NCBI GenBank assembly: GCA_013368315.1
Contig: JAACJM010000057.1
Location: 62,001-126,000 of the forward strand
Direction: 5' to 3'
From: Tetrapyrgos nigripes
Taxonomy: Eukaryota; Basidiomycota; Agaricomycetes; Agaricales; Campanellaceae
Length of the DNA stretch: 64,000 nucleotides
This document shows positions 35,350-46,300 of this stretch, piece after piece. The notes beneath the pieces are model-generated. The model was not told the DNA's origin. It did no database searches and was given only the letters and a program-made list of their open reading frames with translations. Numbering within the stretch: position 1 is the stretch's first letter; the number at the start of each line of letters is the position of its first letter. The translations under genes were made by a program, and so were the position numbers.

Positions 35350-37562
35350 TCACTCCTCCATCTTAATTACGTCCGCTTCGATACCTGAGCTCGAAACGCT
35401 GACTGTCGCATACACGTTCTTCAATAGAGACGACGGATTGACCACCCGCGTCGTTTGCACCCTCTGTTCGACGACCGATCAGCATACATCTTCAACAAAC
35501 GCAGATACAACAAACCTTGGAGAATTGCTTCAGTTTGCTACTAGGCAAGATCAGGACGTCAGGGGGATTTTCTTCCAAAGATAATGTCTTCGAATGTGTC
35601 ACGTCCAAGTTCACATCACTAGATACATCTAGGGGTACTGGAAATATCGGATAGAAACTGGAAAAGACGACCACTTGGTCAGTATGACAGAAATTAAGCG
35701 TCCGAAATCCTATTGTGACAAACCTGCGTTGCTGCAAGATATGTCGACACAAGTTGCCCATCGCATCGGATCCACTGTCATCCGGTGATAATGGGACGAC
35801 AGGACCAACCTCTTCGCCTCGTTTAAGCAACTCTTGTGTTCTGAGATGGAACAATACGTCGACGCTACTTGCGCTAAACCGAATCCCGTTTAGTGAAAAT
35901 ACTGCCGGGTTTGGCAATAATTTGATACGCTGAGGAGACTAAGTAACCAAGTAACAAAAAACAACAAGACAAAGACCCACGGGCTGATTAGACAAAGATG
36001 CCTCTGGCCCAAGCTCGCACTGGGGGAAGACAACGTGTGAGCTGATGAGGTCCCGAATGCTGGGTATCAGAGCGACGATAGATAGTGGAGAGGATGCTAG
36101 AAAGTCGCGCAGTGGCTCCAAAAATACCCTCCGGAAAAATGTCAGTGGCCCTTCGTCTACTTCTCCGGACTCGAACATGGGGTGTTTGCAGTCGACAAAA
36201 GGGCCAATCTGACGGCAATATTAATTCAGTAGGCAAAGGATAGATATCACTCAGTTACTCACCAGTACAACAACAGCAGGCTTAGTCTGCTTCAAAATCT
36301 TGAGTAGTGCCTTCCATGATGAATAGTCCAGATTTGCATCTGGAGTGAAGGGTCCGCTTCCTATATACATAGAAAAACTGCCAGGATCTCGCTTCAGCGG
36401 TGGTGTGCTTTTCATTGGAGGGGGCTATCATAGATTGAGTAACAACGGTCTATGGATCCACTGAAATCAGGACACACTCACAGCAATGATTTCCGACACA
36501 GAGAACCATCCACCACCACCATTCTTCCCTCTCAGCCCAATAATCGCGCCAGGAAACAAACCGAAACCTCCGGCTCCTTGTGCGCAACCCCGGACCTTCA
36601 GACCTGCTTCCAAACGTAAAGGAACACGAACTCCGTTGGACAACATTCGTGATGACTCTACTGCTAAATTGGTGTCTGTTAGTTTAGCACCGGACGATAG
36701 ATTCTCCTGATCGTGCACGATACGCCCAACGACAACTACCTCCTCCTATTAAAGGAAAGGAATTAGCTATTGAAGTAAGAAAGATTGTTCTTACATCTGT
36801 AGAAGCCGAAGGGTCTCCAAATTCGGGAATTTTGTAGTATTCCCGTATTAATTCTGCTATTTCATCAATCCTGTCATCCAAGACTTGAATGTCATTCAGT
36901 GACAATGAACAAAAAGCCGTTGCAGAAGAGGCGTACCTTCTCCTCGCTCTCCAGGCTTCTCATACATATACCGATCTAACGACGCGTCAAAAATCACGAA
37001 AAAGACGCGTACTAAGATGACAACTCACAAGCACGCTCTTTCCATTCCTCTCGCTTTGGTCCCTCAAACGCGACTGCACTGGTACTGGCTACTGCGTCAT
37101 CATACGACGCGCCAACTCCACCATCCACCGCTTCCATCTTGACCACTCCATCTTCCCTTTTTGGAGCCTGATTACGGTTCATAAATGCGGGCACCTTGCG
37201 TTTCATAGCAGCATTCGCGAGAGCTGTCGCATTACCACGAGTATTTGTTTTCCTAGTGACATCTGCGCTCGAGTTGCGACTGAGGTCTTGTTTGACTGTT
37301 TGAAGGGTATCCGCAGTGAAGCGGACTTCGAGGGCACGAGACGGTGCAGCGGAGTTATAGGTGACAGCTTCCCATCTGTACTGTAAGTCTTCTGCAGTTA
37401 TGTTGTAGATGTCACAGATATTCAGACCTATGAGAGCTCTGTAAGTTGAAAATATGAGAATCCCATGACCGACGCACATTCTGCCATCAACTTTGCGTCT
37501 GACGCGACTTGTTCGCCCATCCGTTGACGAATCTCATCTGCGAGGCCTGTTTTTGAAGACAT
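35350..37562 (-). CDS. POL12: DNA polymerase alpha subunit B (Pol12)
   Basis: ATG at 37562 opens MSSKTGLADEIRQRM; the stop TGA is at 35352-35350. Multiple short introns. The N-terminal domain (LADEIRQRMGEQVASDAKLM) is followed by a Ser/Thr-rich linker with AFMNRNQAPKRED. The OB and phosphoesterase-like core follows: SSRMLSNGVRVPLRLE, GAGGFGLFPGAIIGLRGKNG, SFSMYIGSGPFTPD, IGPFVDCKHPMFESG, ALIPSIRDLISSHVVFPQC and LPNPAVFSLNGIRF. The C-terminal end VVNPSSLLKNVYATVSV matches the family. The subunit links the catalytic subunit and primase within the pol alpha-primase complex in the nucleus and regulates initiation of replication. The gene appears complete. Confidence 0.94.
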
Positions 37563-37752
37563 ACACGAAAGATACACGAAGAGAAACGCGTCGGGCGCGT
37601 GAAGATGGTTGAAGTTGAGTACAAAGGTGGTCTATTTGGTCGTGTATCAAAGCAAGACAAGTTTAGATCATTCCATTTATCTCTAGTTGCATTTACATAG
37701 TCTACGCAATCACCATGATAGATAATTAAGAGTACATTCATGAACTATTCAT

Positions 37753-39711
37753 TCATCGAGTCTCTATGTCCCAGCCCATGCCCTCGCCATATCCCTTAAA
37801 GATACTCTCCAGCTTCGCACGGGTATGACCATTTCTCAGTCTGAAGTCGACATTGAAAGGCAAAGGTTGAGGATTGAGCTCATCCGTGAAAGCCATGTCA
37901 TCAATGCGTTCAGTCTGTACGATATCAAAGGTCCAGAACAGAAGAGCATTGGTGAGGAAAAGTGATCTGTTCGCCAAGTGCTGGCCAGGACATATTCTAA
38001 CATGACCGCAATCAGAAAGGGCCAACGTGAAAGTAGGGAAACGCGTACCTTCGTCCGAAACCATAAGGGTAGGATTCCATATCTTTGCGAACTTTGCCAT
38101 TCGCATCTAACCAACGCTCAGGCTTGAAGGCATCACCATCGGGGAAAACAGCAGGATCACGACAAATCGACCAGTGACTTCCTTGAATGATGGCACCGGC
38201 GGGGATCACGTAGTTTTGCTGCAGAAACAATCAGATAGTCTGAATATACCAGACAGAGAAAGACACTGACCCATCTGACGTCCTTGGTAACTCGGTGAGG
38301 GAATCCACCCGGAAGCACGGGTCTCCATCTTGCCACTTCAAGAATGAAAGCCTGTAGTTGAGGAAGCATACCATCGTGGTCGAAAGTGGGAGGGTGCTCA
38401 GTTCCAACAATTGAATCAAGTTCTTCCTGGACCTTCGAGAGCTTATCGGGGAAAAGGGCGGCAGCCATAACTGCTGTTGAAATACCAATTGCAGTCTGTA
38501 GACAAATAAGAAAATATGTACAAAGAGATATGAGCAAAAACTCACAGTACTGCTCCCAGCTCCGAACATGGCACCAGCGACAGACGAGATATCCTCTGAA
38601 GTAATTTCAAACTCTTTGGTGTTATCCAACATATACTTTGTCAAAGATGGTAGAGCTGTACCAGCGGCCTGAGTTTATCTGTGTTAACGGACAATGACAT
38701 CTCAAAAAGAAATAGAGCTCACCACTTCTGCCCGCACAGTATCAACCGGTTCATTAAGTTCAAACAACTCCTGCTTTCTAACCTCCTTCAAGTCCGATGC
38801 GTAGAAGGGAACGTGCTTCAACCAGTGATACTTCTCAACCATGTATTTTCCGGGAATCATAGCAGCGAACAACCTGTCCCTCGATCTACGAGTTGCTTCG
38901 ACAGCAGGGTCCCGATAATCAGTTGGAGTCCTCTTGCCAAAGGTCAAAGTGAGAATGAGGGTAGCGGCGTAAGTACCGGCATGCCATTGGTGTCTTTCGG
39001 GTTCATCCATGATGTTGAAGAGCATAGATTTTGCGGCCTTCATTTGGAGAGGTGCAAACGACTTGACTGCCCGTAGAGAGAGGAAGTTGTTGAGGATCCT
39101 GTGCAGCGTCACATCAGCAAAAGTACAAAAAAAACAAGGGTTTTACTACGCACTTGCGGAATTTACGCAAATTGGGCCCCGAGCTCATCGTCACGATACG
39201 TGCATTCCGAGAAAGAATCTGATTGGCAGCAATCCAGTGTGGACGGTCGATTGTCGAAGCACCCTCTAGAGAAATAATGGCGATGAGTATTGTTCAAGTC
39301 CTCATTGGACCAGAACCTACGTTTGACAAGCAGATCTACAGTGGCCTATGAGGATAGCGCGATGAGAAAGAGAACGAACAGAGGTCCTGAAGGCACTTAC
39401 TGCATATTCGCTAATGATAACCGTTATGTCAGATACTGAGGGGCCTTTTCGCAATGTCATCAGAGGTCCGAATTCCTTGGACCATTCATGGAAATGTCGG
39501 TAAGCGCTAAGAATCAATCAGAACATGCTAATGAACAGAGTGGAGCTACACACTAAGCCTTTGGCCATGGCCTTTTTGCTACGGGAGGTAATAAGCTTTC
39601 ATCGAACTTGCGATTCCGGAGGAAGAGGATGATGCCAACGGCGGCAATAGTTGCAGTGAGCGCGCCCAACTGAAGTGCGCGAGGATCCGAAGTCAAGGTG
39701 TCTAGGAACAT
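37753..39711 (-). CDS. Cytochrome P450 (P450-C) with shortened hinge
   Basis: ATG at 39711 gives MFLDTLTSDPR and an anchor helix (LTATIAAVGIILFLRN). The usual PPGPxGxPxxGN hinge is replaced by LLPPVAKRPWPKAYAYRHFH, read across an intron starting GTGTGTAG at about 39559. About 14 residues are thus missing compared with relatives. The rest is standard: STIDRPHWIAANQILSRNAR, I-helix AGAMFGAGSSTTA (a Ser where Asp is usual), FILEVARWRP (ExxR), AFKPERWLDANGK and heme loop YGFGRRICPGQHLAN. The C-terminus is GMGWDIETR. The gene is probably expressed, but the altered hinge and I-helix could affect folding or catalysis. It lies 190 bp from the Pol12 start, same strand. Confidence 0.88.
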
Positions 39712-40139
39712 GGAGAAAGTGAATGGAAAGCAGGACGATCCAAACGCTCTAAGTATATTCTCCAGAGTTGTTTCACTGCCGTCACGGGCGAATCAGCTTT
39801 GCGGGCGCAGCCGACGATTGGTGGACGAAAAAAAAAAAACGGCCGCATTGGGACAAGACCTCGAACGTCTTGAAGCCTCGATTTTAGACATGTGTACAGC
39901 GTAAAATTAGGTAGTCGGACTGGAGTAGAAGAAGATGGTCTGTGGTGGTCCGTGGTCAAAAGATTTTCCTACATAATTGTTCCGGTCTGATCAACTTCAC
40001 GCGTCAAAGGGGCGTCAAAGGGGTCGCGTACAAAGTTCTAATCGTCTATTATGATGTAAGTACCGACTACTTGAAGCTACATACACAATACAAGTTCAAT
40101 TTGATTCAACTTCTTCTACAATCTTGACGCGCCAGCTAG
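39712..40139. other. Intergenic region between PGK 3' end and P450-C start
   Basis: This 428-bp gap holds the P450-C promoter and the PGK terminator. A run of A residues lies near 39830, and GGGGCGTCAAAGG is imperfectly duplicated at about 40005-40022. No gene is visible. Confidence 0.4.
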
Positions 40140-41706
40140 TCACTGTTTTTCACTAAGCTCTGCAACTCCGGGAAGAACCTTGCCCTCAAGGAGCTCCAAG
40201 CTAGCACCTCCGCCAGTACTGACATGGCTGAGCTTGTCTTCGCATTTGCGCTGAGCAACCAATGTAGCCGTGTCACCACCACCAACGATAACTGTGGCGC
40301 CTTTTTGTGCGGCCTCAATGTTTGCGTCAAGGAGTGCAAGAGAACCGTCAGCGAATGCGGGGAACTCGAAGACGCCGGGAGGACTTTGTGCAAAATACTT
40401 GGTAAGCAGAAAAGATATCGAAGAATAGATCACTCACCCGTTCCAGAGAATGGTCTTTGCCTCTAGTACAGTTTGCTTAAAGAGCTCACGACTCTTGAGA
40501 CCAACATCCAAACCTAGCCAACCATCGGGAATACCTTCAGCGTCGGTAGCATTTCCTACCTGGATGATAGCTGTAAGTATAAACGTTCATGTCCTCAATG
40601 TTTGACTTGCCTTCGCGTCCTTGTCGAACTTATCAGCAGTGACGGAATCGACAGGGAAAACGAGCTTGACGTTGTTCTTCTTGGCCTTGTCAACGAGTCC
40701 TTGCACTTTTTGCGATCCAGGTTCGTCAAAGAGAGAGGCTCCAATCTGGAGTAGAGGAATCAGGCGATAATACTGGTCATAGTGCTCCGCAACCTACCTT
40801 GACGTTCTCGAGGGTCTTCTTGAAGGTGAAACTCATTCCTCCACAGATGATCAACGAGTCGACCTATGTCAGTGAGGGTGAGTCGAAGCCATTTCCGAAC
40901 AAACACTACGCTTACCTTGTCCAACATGTTCTCAATCAGTAAAATCTTGTCAGAGACCTTGGCACCTCCAAGAATAGCCAAGAAGGGACGTTCGGGTTTC
41001 TCAAGAGCTTTCGCAAAGAATTCCAGCTCCTTCTTGACCAAGAACCCTGCAGCTCTCTGGGGTAGCTTGATACCAACCATGCTAGAGTGAGCGCGGTGGG
41101 CAGTACCGAATGCGTCGTTGACATAAACGTCACCGAGTTTGGTGAGGCCTTCTCTAAACTCGGAGACTTTTGCGGCGTCTGCCTTGGTCTTCGTTCCGTC
41201 CTTGTTCTTGACGGATCCCTCCTCCTCGATATGGAATCGCAAGTTCTCGAGCAAAATGACAGCGCCGTTGGAAGCAGAGCTGACAGCCTTCTCCACTTCA
41301 GGACCAACACAGTCGTTTAAGAAGGTAACTGGCTTGCCGAGTTGCTTTTCGAGCTCAGCGGAGACGGGTTTGAGAGAGTATTTTTCGATGACCTTCCCAT
41401 CGGGACGACCGAGATGGGACATAAGTATAACGGCGGATGCACCTATCCAAAAGATCGGATCCTCGAACACGACGAGATACCTCAGATTTGCATACCGTGT
41501 TCAAGAGCATATTTGATAGTGGGCAAAGCAGCGACGATACGCTAGAGAAGGAGTCAGGATGAAGACGGTCAAAGGAAAAAGTAGAAATTTACAGCAGGGT
41601 TAGTTATTTTTCCATCTGAAAGAGGAACATTAAAGTCGACACGGATAAGTACACGCTTGTCAGCAAGGTCGAGGTCAGTGATAGCGAGTTTGTTGGAGAG
41701 AGACAT
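40140..41706 (-). CDS. PGK1: Phosphoglycerate kinase
   Basis: ATG at 41706 gives [17 protein letters not shown] at 40142-40140. Introns were placed by conserved blocks: [149 protein letters not shown] and [12 protein letters not shown], then [16 protein letters not shown]. The enzyme makes ATP from 1,3-bisphosphoglycerate in cytosolic glycolysis. It is essential and highly expressed. The upstream region shared with the divergent WBP4-like gene contains a perfect long hairpin. Confidence 0.96.
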
Positions 41707-41888
41707 GGTGGTCGGTGCAAGAACGGGACGATCGATAAGTATATGAGGTCATTGAACACCAATTGGTTGCCAGGGTTTAGAGCTTTAGCACTGGACGTCT
41801 CAAAAGTAGCAGATCTACTCTTTATTACAAGCTGACGAGCACTTTCAAGGACGTTTTGCGACGGGCATGGCAGAACTACACTGCAGTA

Positions 41889-41941
41889 CTTGGTATACCA
41901 ATGCTCATCTGAGTCACTCAGATGAGCATTGGTATACCAAG
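41889..41941. repeat. Perfect 25-bp inverted repeat with 3-nt loop in a divergent promoter
   Basis: The arm 41889-41913 (CTTGGTATACCAATGCTCAT...) is followed by TCA, and then its exact reverse complement occupies 41917-41941. TGAGTCA, a Gcn4/AP-1-type bZIP site, sits across the centre (41910-41916). It lies 183 bp upstream of PGK and 52 bp upstream of the WBP4-like start. Confidence 0.9.
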
Positions 41942-41993
41942 ACCGTAGACACGTGCCCGCGTCCGAGTCCCGACAACTTTCCATCCAACCACC

Positions 41994-43081
41994 ATGAGCG
42001 AATACTGGGTCTCCAAAAAGAAATACTACTGCAAATACTGCGAAATCTACATCGCAGACGACGCTCCTTCGCGTACACACCACGAAACCGGTCTCCGTCA
42101 TAAAGGGAACCGGGATAGATTCATTCGCGGTCTCTACAAGGATGGAGAGAAGAGGAAGAAGGATTTGGATGAGGAGAAGAGGGAGATGGCTAGGGTTGAG
42201 ATGGTACGCATTATTCTCAAACTACTAGAGCTCTATTACAACTCATTGTTTTGTTGTAGGCAGCGCAAGCAGCGTTCTCTCAAGACATAAGTGCCGGTCG
42301 AGCGAAAGCCGTGGCTCCTGTTGCCTCCTCTTCTACCTCCTCCTCCAAAAAACCTCCTCAGAAACCTTCCAATCCATTTGCCGACTACTCTACCGCTGCT
42401 TCCCTCGGATATGCAGACCCAGATGCTGAACGTATCGCCGCAGAAAAGGAGCGTCATAAAACACAAGGTGTTGCTGGAACATGGGAGATCGTTCAATCTA
42501 CGTCTCAACCAGCGCAGGAGCTTGAGCCATCACTAGAAGAGAAAGGTGTAAAACGTCCTGCTGATGCTCCCGTCGACGAGGATACCCGACAGTTTAAACT
42601 TCGAAAGAAGACACTTGGTACTGGGCTGGGAGAGATATATGATCCTGGTGTTATTACCCTCAAGCCCAAAATAAAACCTGCTCCAGCTGAGGATGGAACA
42701 TTGTCGACACCTCCTACCACATCAGCAACGACATCCAATGCCTCGGATTCTGGACCAAAGGCCACAAATGTACCCAAGTGGAATAAACTGCAGTGGAAGC
42801 GACCAGGAGAAAGGACGGAGAAGATGGAAGAAGAGGAAGTCGAGTTGAAGAACGAGGATGATGAGGAGCAGACGCCGTCTATGGAGGAGAAAGAGGCAGC
42901 CGAACCATTGGAGCAGCCCACCGGTACTGAACCTACAGTCGAACCCAAACTAGAGCCTTCCAATGGCGACGTCTCAGCCAAGACAGAATCTGTCGAACCC
43001 CCCGTACCTCCTCCTGCTGGGGGCAGCCTGTTTCGGAAACGAAAAGCCCCAGGTGGTGGAGGTAGGCGTCAGCCTACATAG
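41994..43081 (+). CDS. WBP4/FBP21-like spliceosomal protein with U1-C-type zinc finger
   Basis: Two exons, 41994-42203 and 42260-43081, give 343 residues. The N-terminal matrin/U1-C-type C2H2 finger reads KYYCKYCEIYIADDAPSRTH followed by HETGLRHKGNRDRF. A basic Lys/Glu helix and a disordered Ser/Pro region with SNPFADYSTAASLGYADPD follow. The short conserved block GTWEIVQ and FKLRKKTLGTGLGEIYDPG and the Lys-rich end FRKRKAPGGGG match fungal WBP4-type proteins. No WW domains are visible, as is common in fungal members. The product is expected in spliceosomal B complex. The 56-nt intron follows codon GAG ATG. The gene diverges from PGK. Confidence 0.8.
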
Positions 43082-43320
43082 GACTTCCTTCATCTCTAGA
43101 TGTAATACGCTCTCGTATAAAGCAGTTGTTGTGTAATGATACTGTACTCATAAATGACTTATAATAGTATAAGCTTCGTGGATTCGTCTTAATTTCTGCC
43201 TGTTACGGCCACATAGAAAAGAGAAGAAAGAAACAAGTTAGAGAGAGTCATCAGTTTCCTAAACATCCGATAGTAGAGTATTACGAGTCCGAAAATATAC
43301 TATAAAACATCTAAACCGAA

Positions 43321-46300
43321 TCAGTACCCGCCAAACCCAGTCATCGCAGGAGGTATGCCGTTCATCGGAGGAGCCTGTCCAACAAATCTGCAAGCAGAAT
43401 GATATATTAGAACTGGAAAGCATCTCGTTGATGACAAGTTGAACCCACCCATTCGTTAGTAGCAGAGTGTTCCCGAAACCACCGGGGTTGATGATGGGCA
43501 CCTCAGACTCAGCCTGCTCCTTCTGCTGGTTTTTTGTTGCGGCTTCCTTCACCTCTTTCTCGAGTTGCCGTAACTACAGAAACATAATCAGCCTCAAGCA
43601 GTTTTGATTATGACAACAAGCCATGCTCACCTTCTCAACCAATGAACGCTGAATCTGGATCTTGTAAGGCATGTAGAAGTCGTTGAGACCATGTTGCCAT
43701 GAAAGTTCCTCGACGATGTCGGATCTTAGCAGGTCAAAGCAGATATACAGCATTGCTGCGAAACACTCCCGGTTTCCAATGTCAACGAAATATGAAAGGA
43801 GCTCCTCAGCAACATCTGTCGAGGCGGAAGCAGCTGCAGTAACCATGGCGTCTTTGTACAGCTTGTCTTGTTTGGATAGTGCCAACGACTCCTCCCAGCG
43901 TGAGTTTTTCTGATGATGGCAGTTAAAGTGAGCCAGTGAAAAGCTTGCACGACGTCTTTACTGACCTTGTACAGGTGAGCGGCAAGCCTTCGGAATTCGA
44001 GCAGCTCGTGCTTTTCCAATCTCTGAGCAAGGCCAATGTTGTTGAAGTTGTCAAAGCTGTCGATGCTATCACGGAGAGTCTTGTAGTCTTCCTCCTCGAT
44101 CAGTAAGTCATTGTAGGCATCGTTGACGGCCTCGATGTTGAGCTGTGTTTCGAATGCGTAAGACAATAGTACCTCAATGAGTGTGAAGAAAAAGCTTACA
44201 TGTTGGACAGCAATGAGATATGAACGAATGAGGGGGATGTGGTCGATTTGCTTGAACATCCTCACAACTCGCGAGTGGTCGATGCGAGGGATGAGCACAC
44301 TTAGCAGATCAGTGAGTAATGTCGGTTGTTCGTGGAAGTAGAAGTCGAGAGCCTTGTAGTAACTGCCCACATTGTGAGATGTTGAAAACGAACGGTAGTG
44401 CGGCAAGACTTACATTTCAACGTTGGCCACCCTGACAATGACATCCTTGAACTGGTTGTGCTCCCAGGCATCCGCAGAACGTTCAATCATAGCCAATGAA
44501 GCATTGTCCTGTATACAGAGATGAGTCACAAATGGAAAAAGAGGGCAGCAAGAACCCACAAATTCGTCGTATTTGATGTACAAGAAGACAAGTTCCGGCC
44601 AGAGATGAGCTTTCTCAGTTGCGCGAATAACCTATCATCGTTCAAGGTTAATTTCCAACTCAGCCATGAAATGAACAGAAAGCCGTACCTTGGGAACGTT
44701 GATACGAGCGACAAAGAGCTTGAGGTGTTCCATGACTACATTTGCTCCATCAGCCTCGGGAAACGTCATATGCAAAGGGACTTACGCTTGGCTGGCTTGT
44801 ACTTGCTGAGAAGAATTGACAATTCAGTGAAGATACCCATGTGGGCACGCTCCAGGCTGAGACCAGCTTCCAAGAGAGTGATAACTTCTTCGAAGTAACC
44901 ATGGCGCTCGTACATCGCAATAAGGCTACCAAGTTCCTCCTGTTCATCGCAGAGCGATCAGATCTCGTAACGGAAACATTTCAGAAAATACATACCGCAT
45001 GCACGATGATGTTCAGACCACAGATTTGAGCCTGTCATTGATTCTACGTTGAGATGAAGTTGCATAGTCCAAATTGAAAGCACACACCAAACGGAACTCC
45101 TGCTTCTCGATACAGGCAGTGTGAACCTGCTTCCAAACTCTGAAGGATATTCAGTAACCCTCCAAAGAATCCATGAATTCCAAACTTACTGAGTGTTACC
45201 AGCTTTACGAGCACTCTCGACAGCAGCCTGGTTCTCGCCAAGGTAGATGAGAGTTGTAGCGAGACGTGCCCAGTTGTTGATACTAGTGAAAAGTAACTTG
45301 GCTGCTTGGTACAGTTCATCTTCGAAACACTTCTCTCCGACCTCCAAGATGTCGGCAACGTTGGTCATACCCAAGAAGTCTTCCATATCATGAAGACGAT
45401 CGGTCTTCGCATACGCGTAGGCGAGCTCGGTGTCTATTCTTGGCTCTCTGAGGGACTTCCTAGCCATTTGCAGGTAACGAACCAAGTCGTCATGCTTGCC
45501 TGCACGATTGGCAATCTCGATGACTTCGGAGAAATTGGAAGGATCCTCGGCCTTGATATAAGAGTCTAAACAATGACCAGGTCAGTAGCTGCTTAGATAG
45601 GATAAGAAATGACACACCGATAGAGTCCTTGATACGAAGACCATCCAACTGCGCCTTGGCGAGTCCTACTCCAAACCTCAGGTCTGTTGACTTTGTTGGC
45701 ATAATCAACACCACGGTCCAGGGAAACAATGTGCTCGACCAGAACGTTGATCGCCATGGCATGCTGGTCATACTTCTTGTAGATGGTGAGGGCCTCTTCA
45801 AACAACCCATGCTCAGTAGCAATCTTCGCGATTTCTCCATAGTCGTAGTTCTGTAATTTGTTGATGTAACCAACGACTTTGCCCTTGTCTGCGCGGATGG
45901 CGGTCAAGAGAAGGAGGTTCTGCAAATTTTTGTTATCGCTGAAGGGAGAGGGCTCGATGATGATCTTCTCAAGAAGTTCAATCAGTTCGATGGGGAGGTC
46001 GGCGGTCAAGAATGCCTTGACAGTCACAGACACATCATCTGGGTCTGTGCATTCAGGCAGAGCAGCGGCAACGATCTGACACATCTATGTTAGCGAGCTA
46101 AACATGAGTGGACAGCCTGAGTATCATACCTGATCAATGACCTGTCGACGATGCATGTTTTCGCCGCTAAGTACAGTGGCCCAAAGTTCAGGTTGACGAC
46201 GTTTAACCAAGTACCGAGCTTGTTGCTTGTACATCGAATTCTCATTGGTGATGGAGATAAGCTCTTCATCGCAGAATCCTTTCGCATAGGCAATGTAGGC

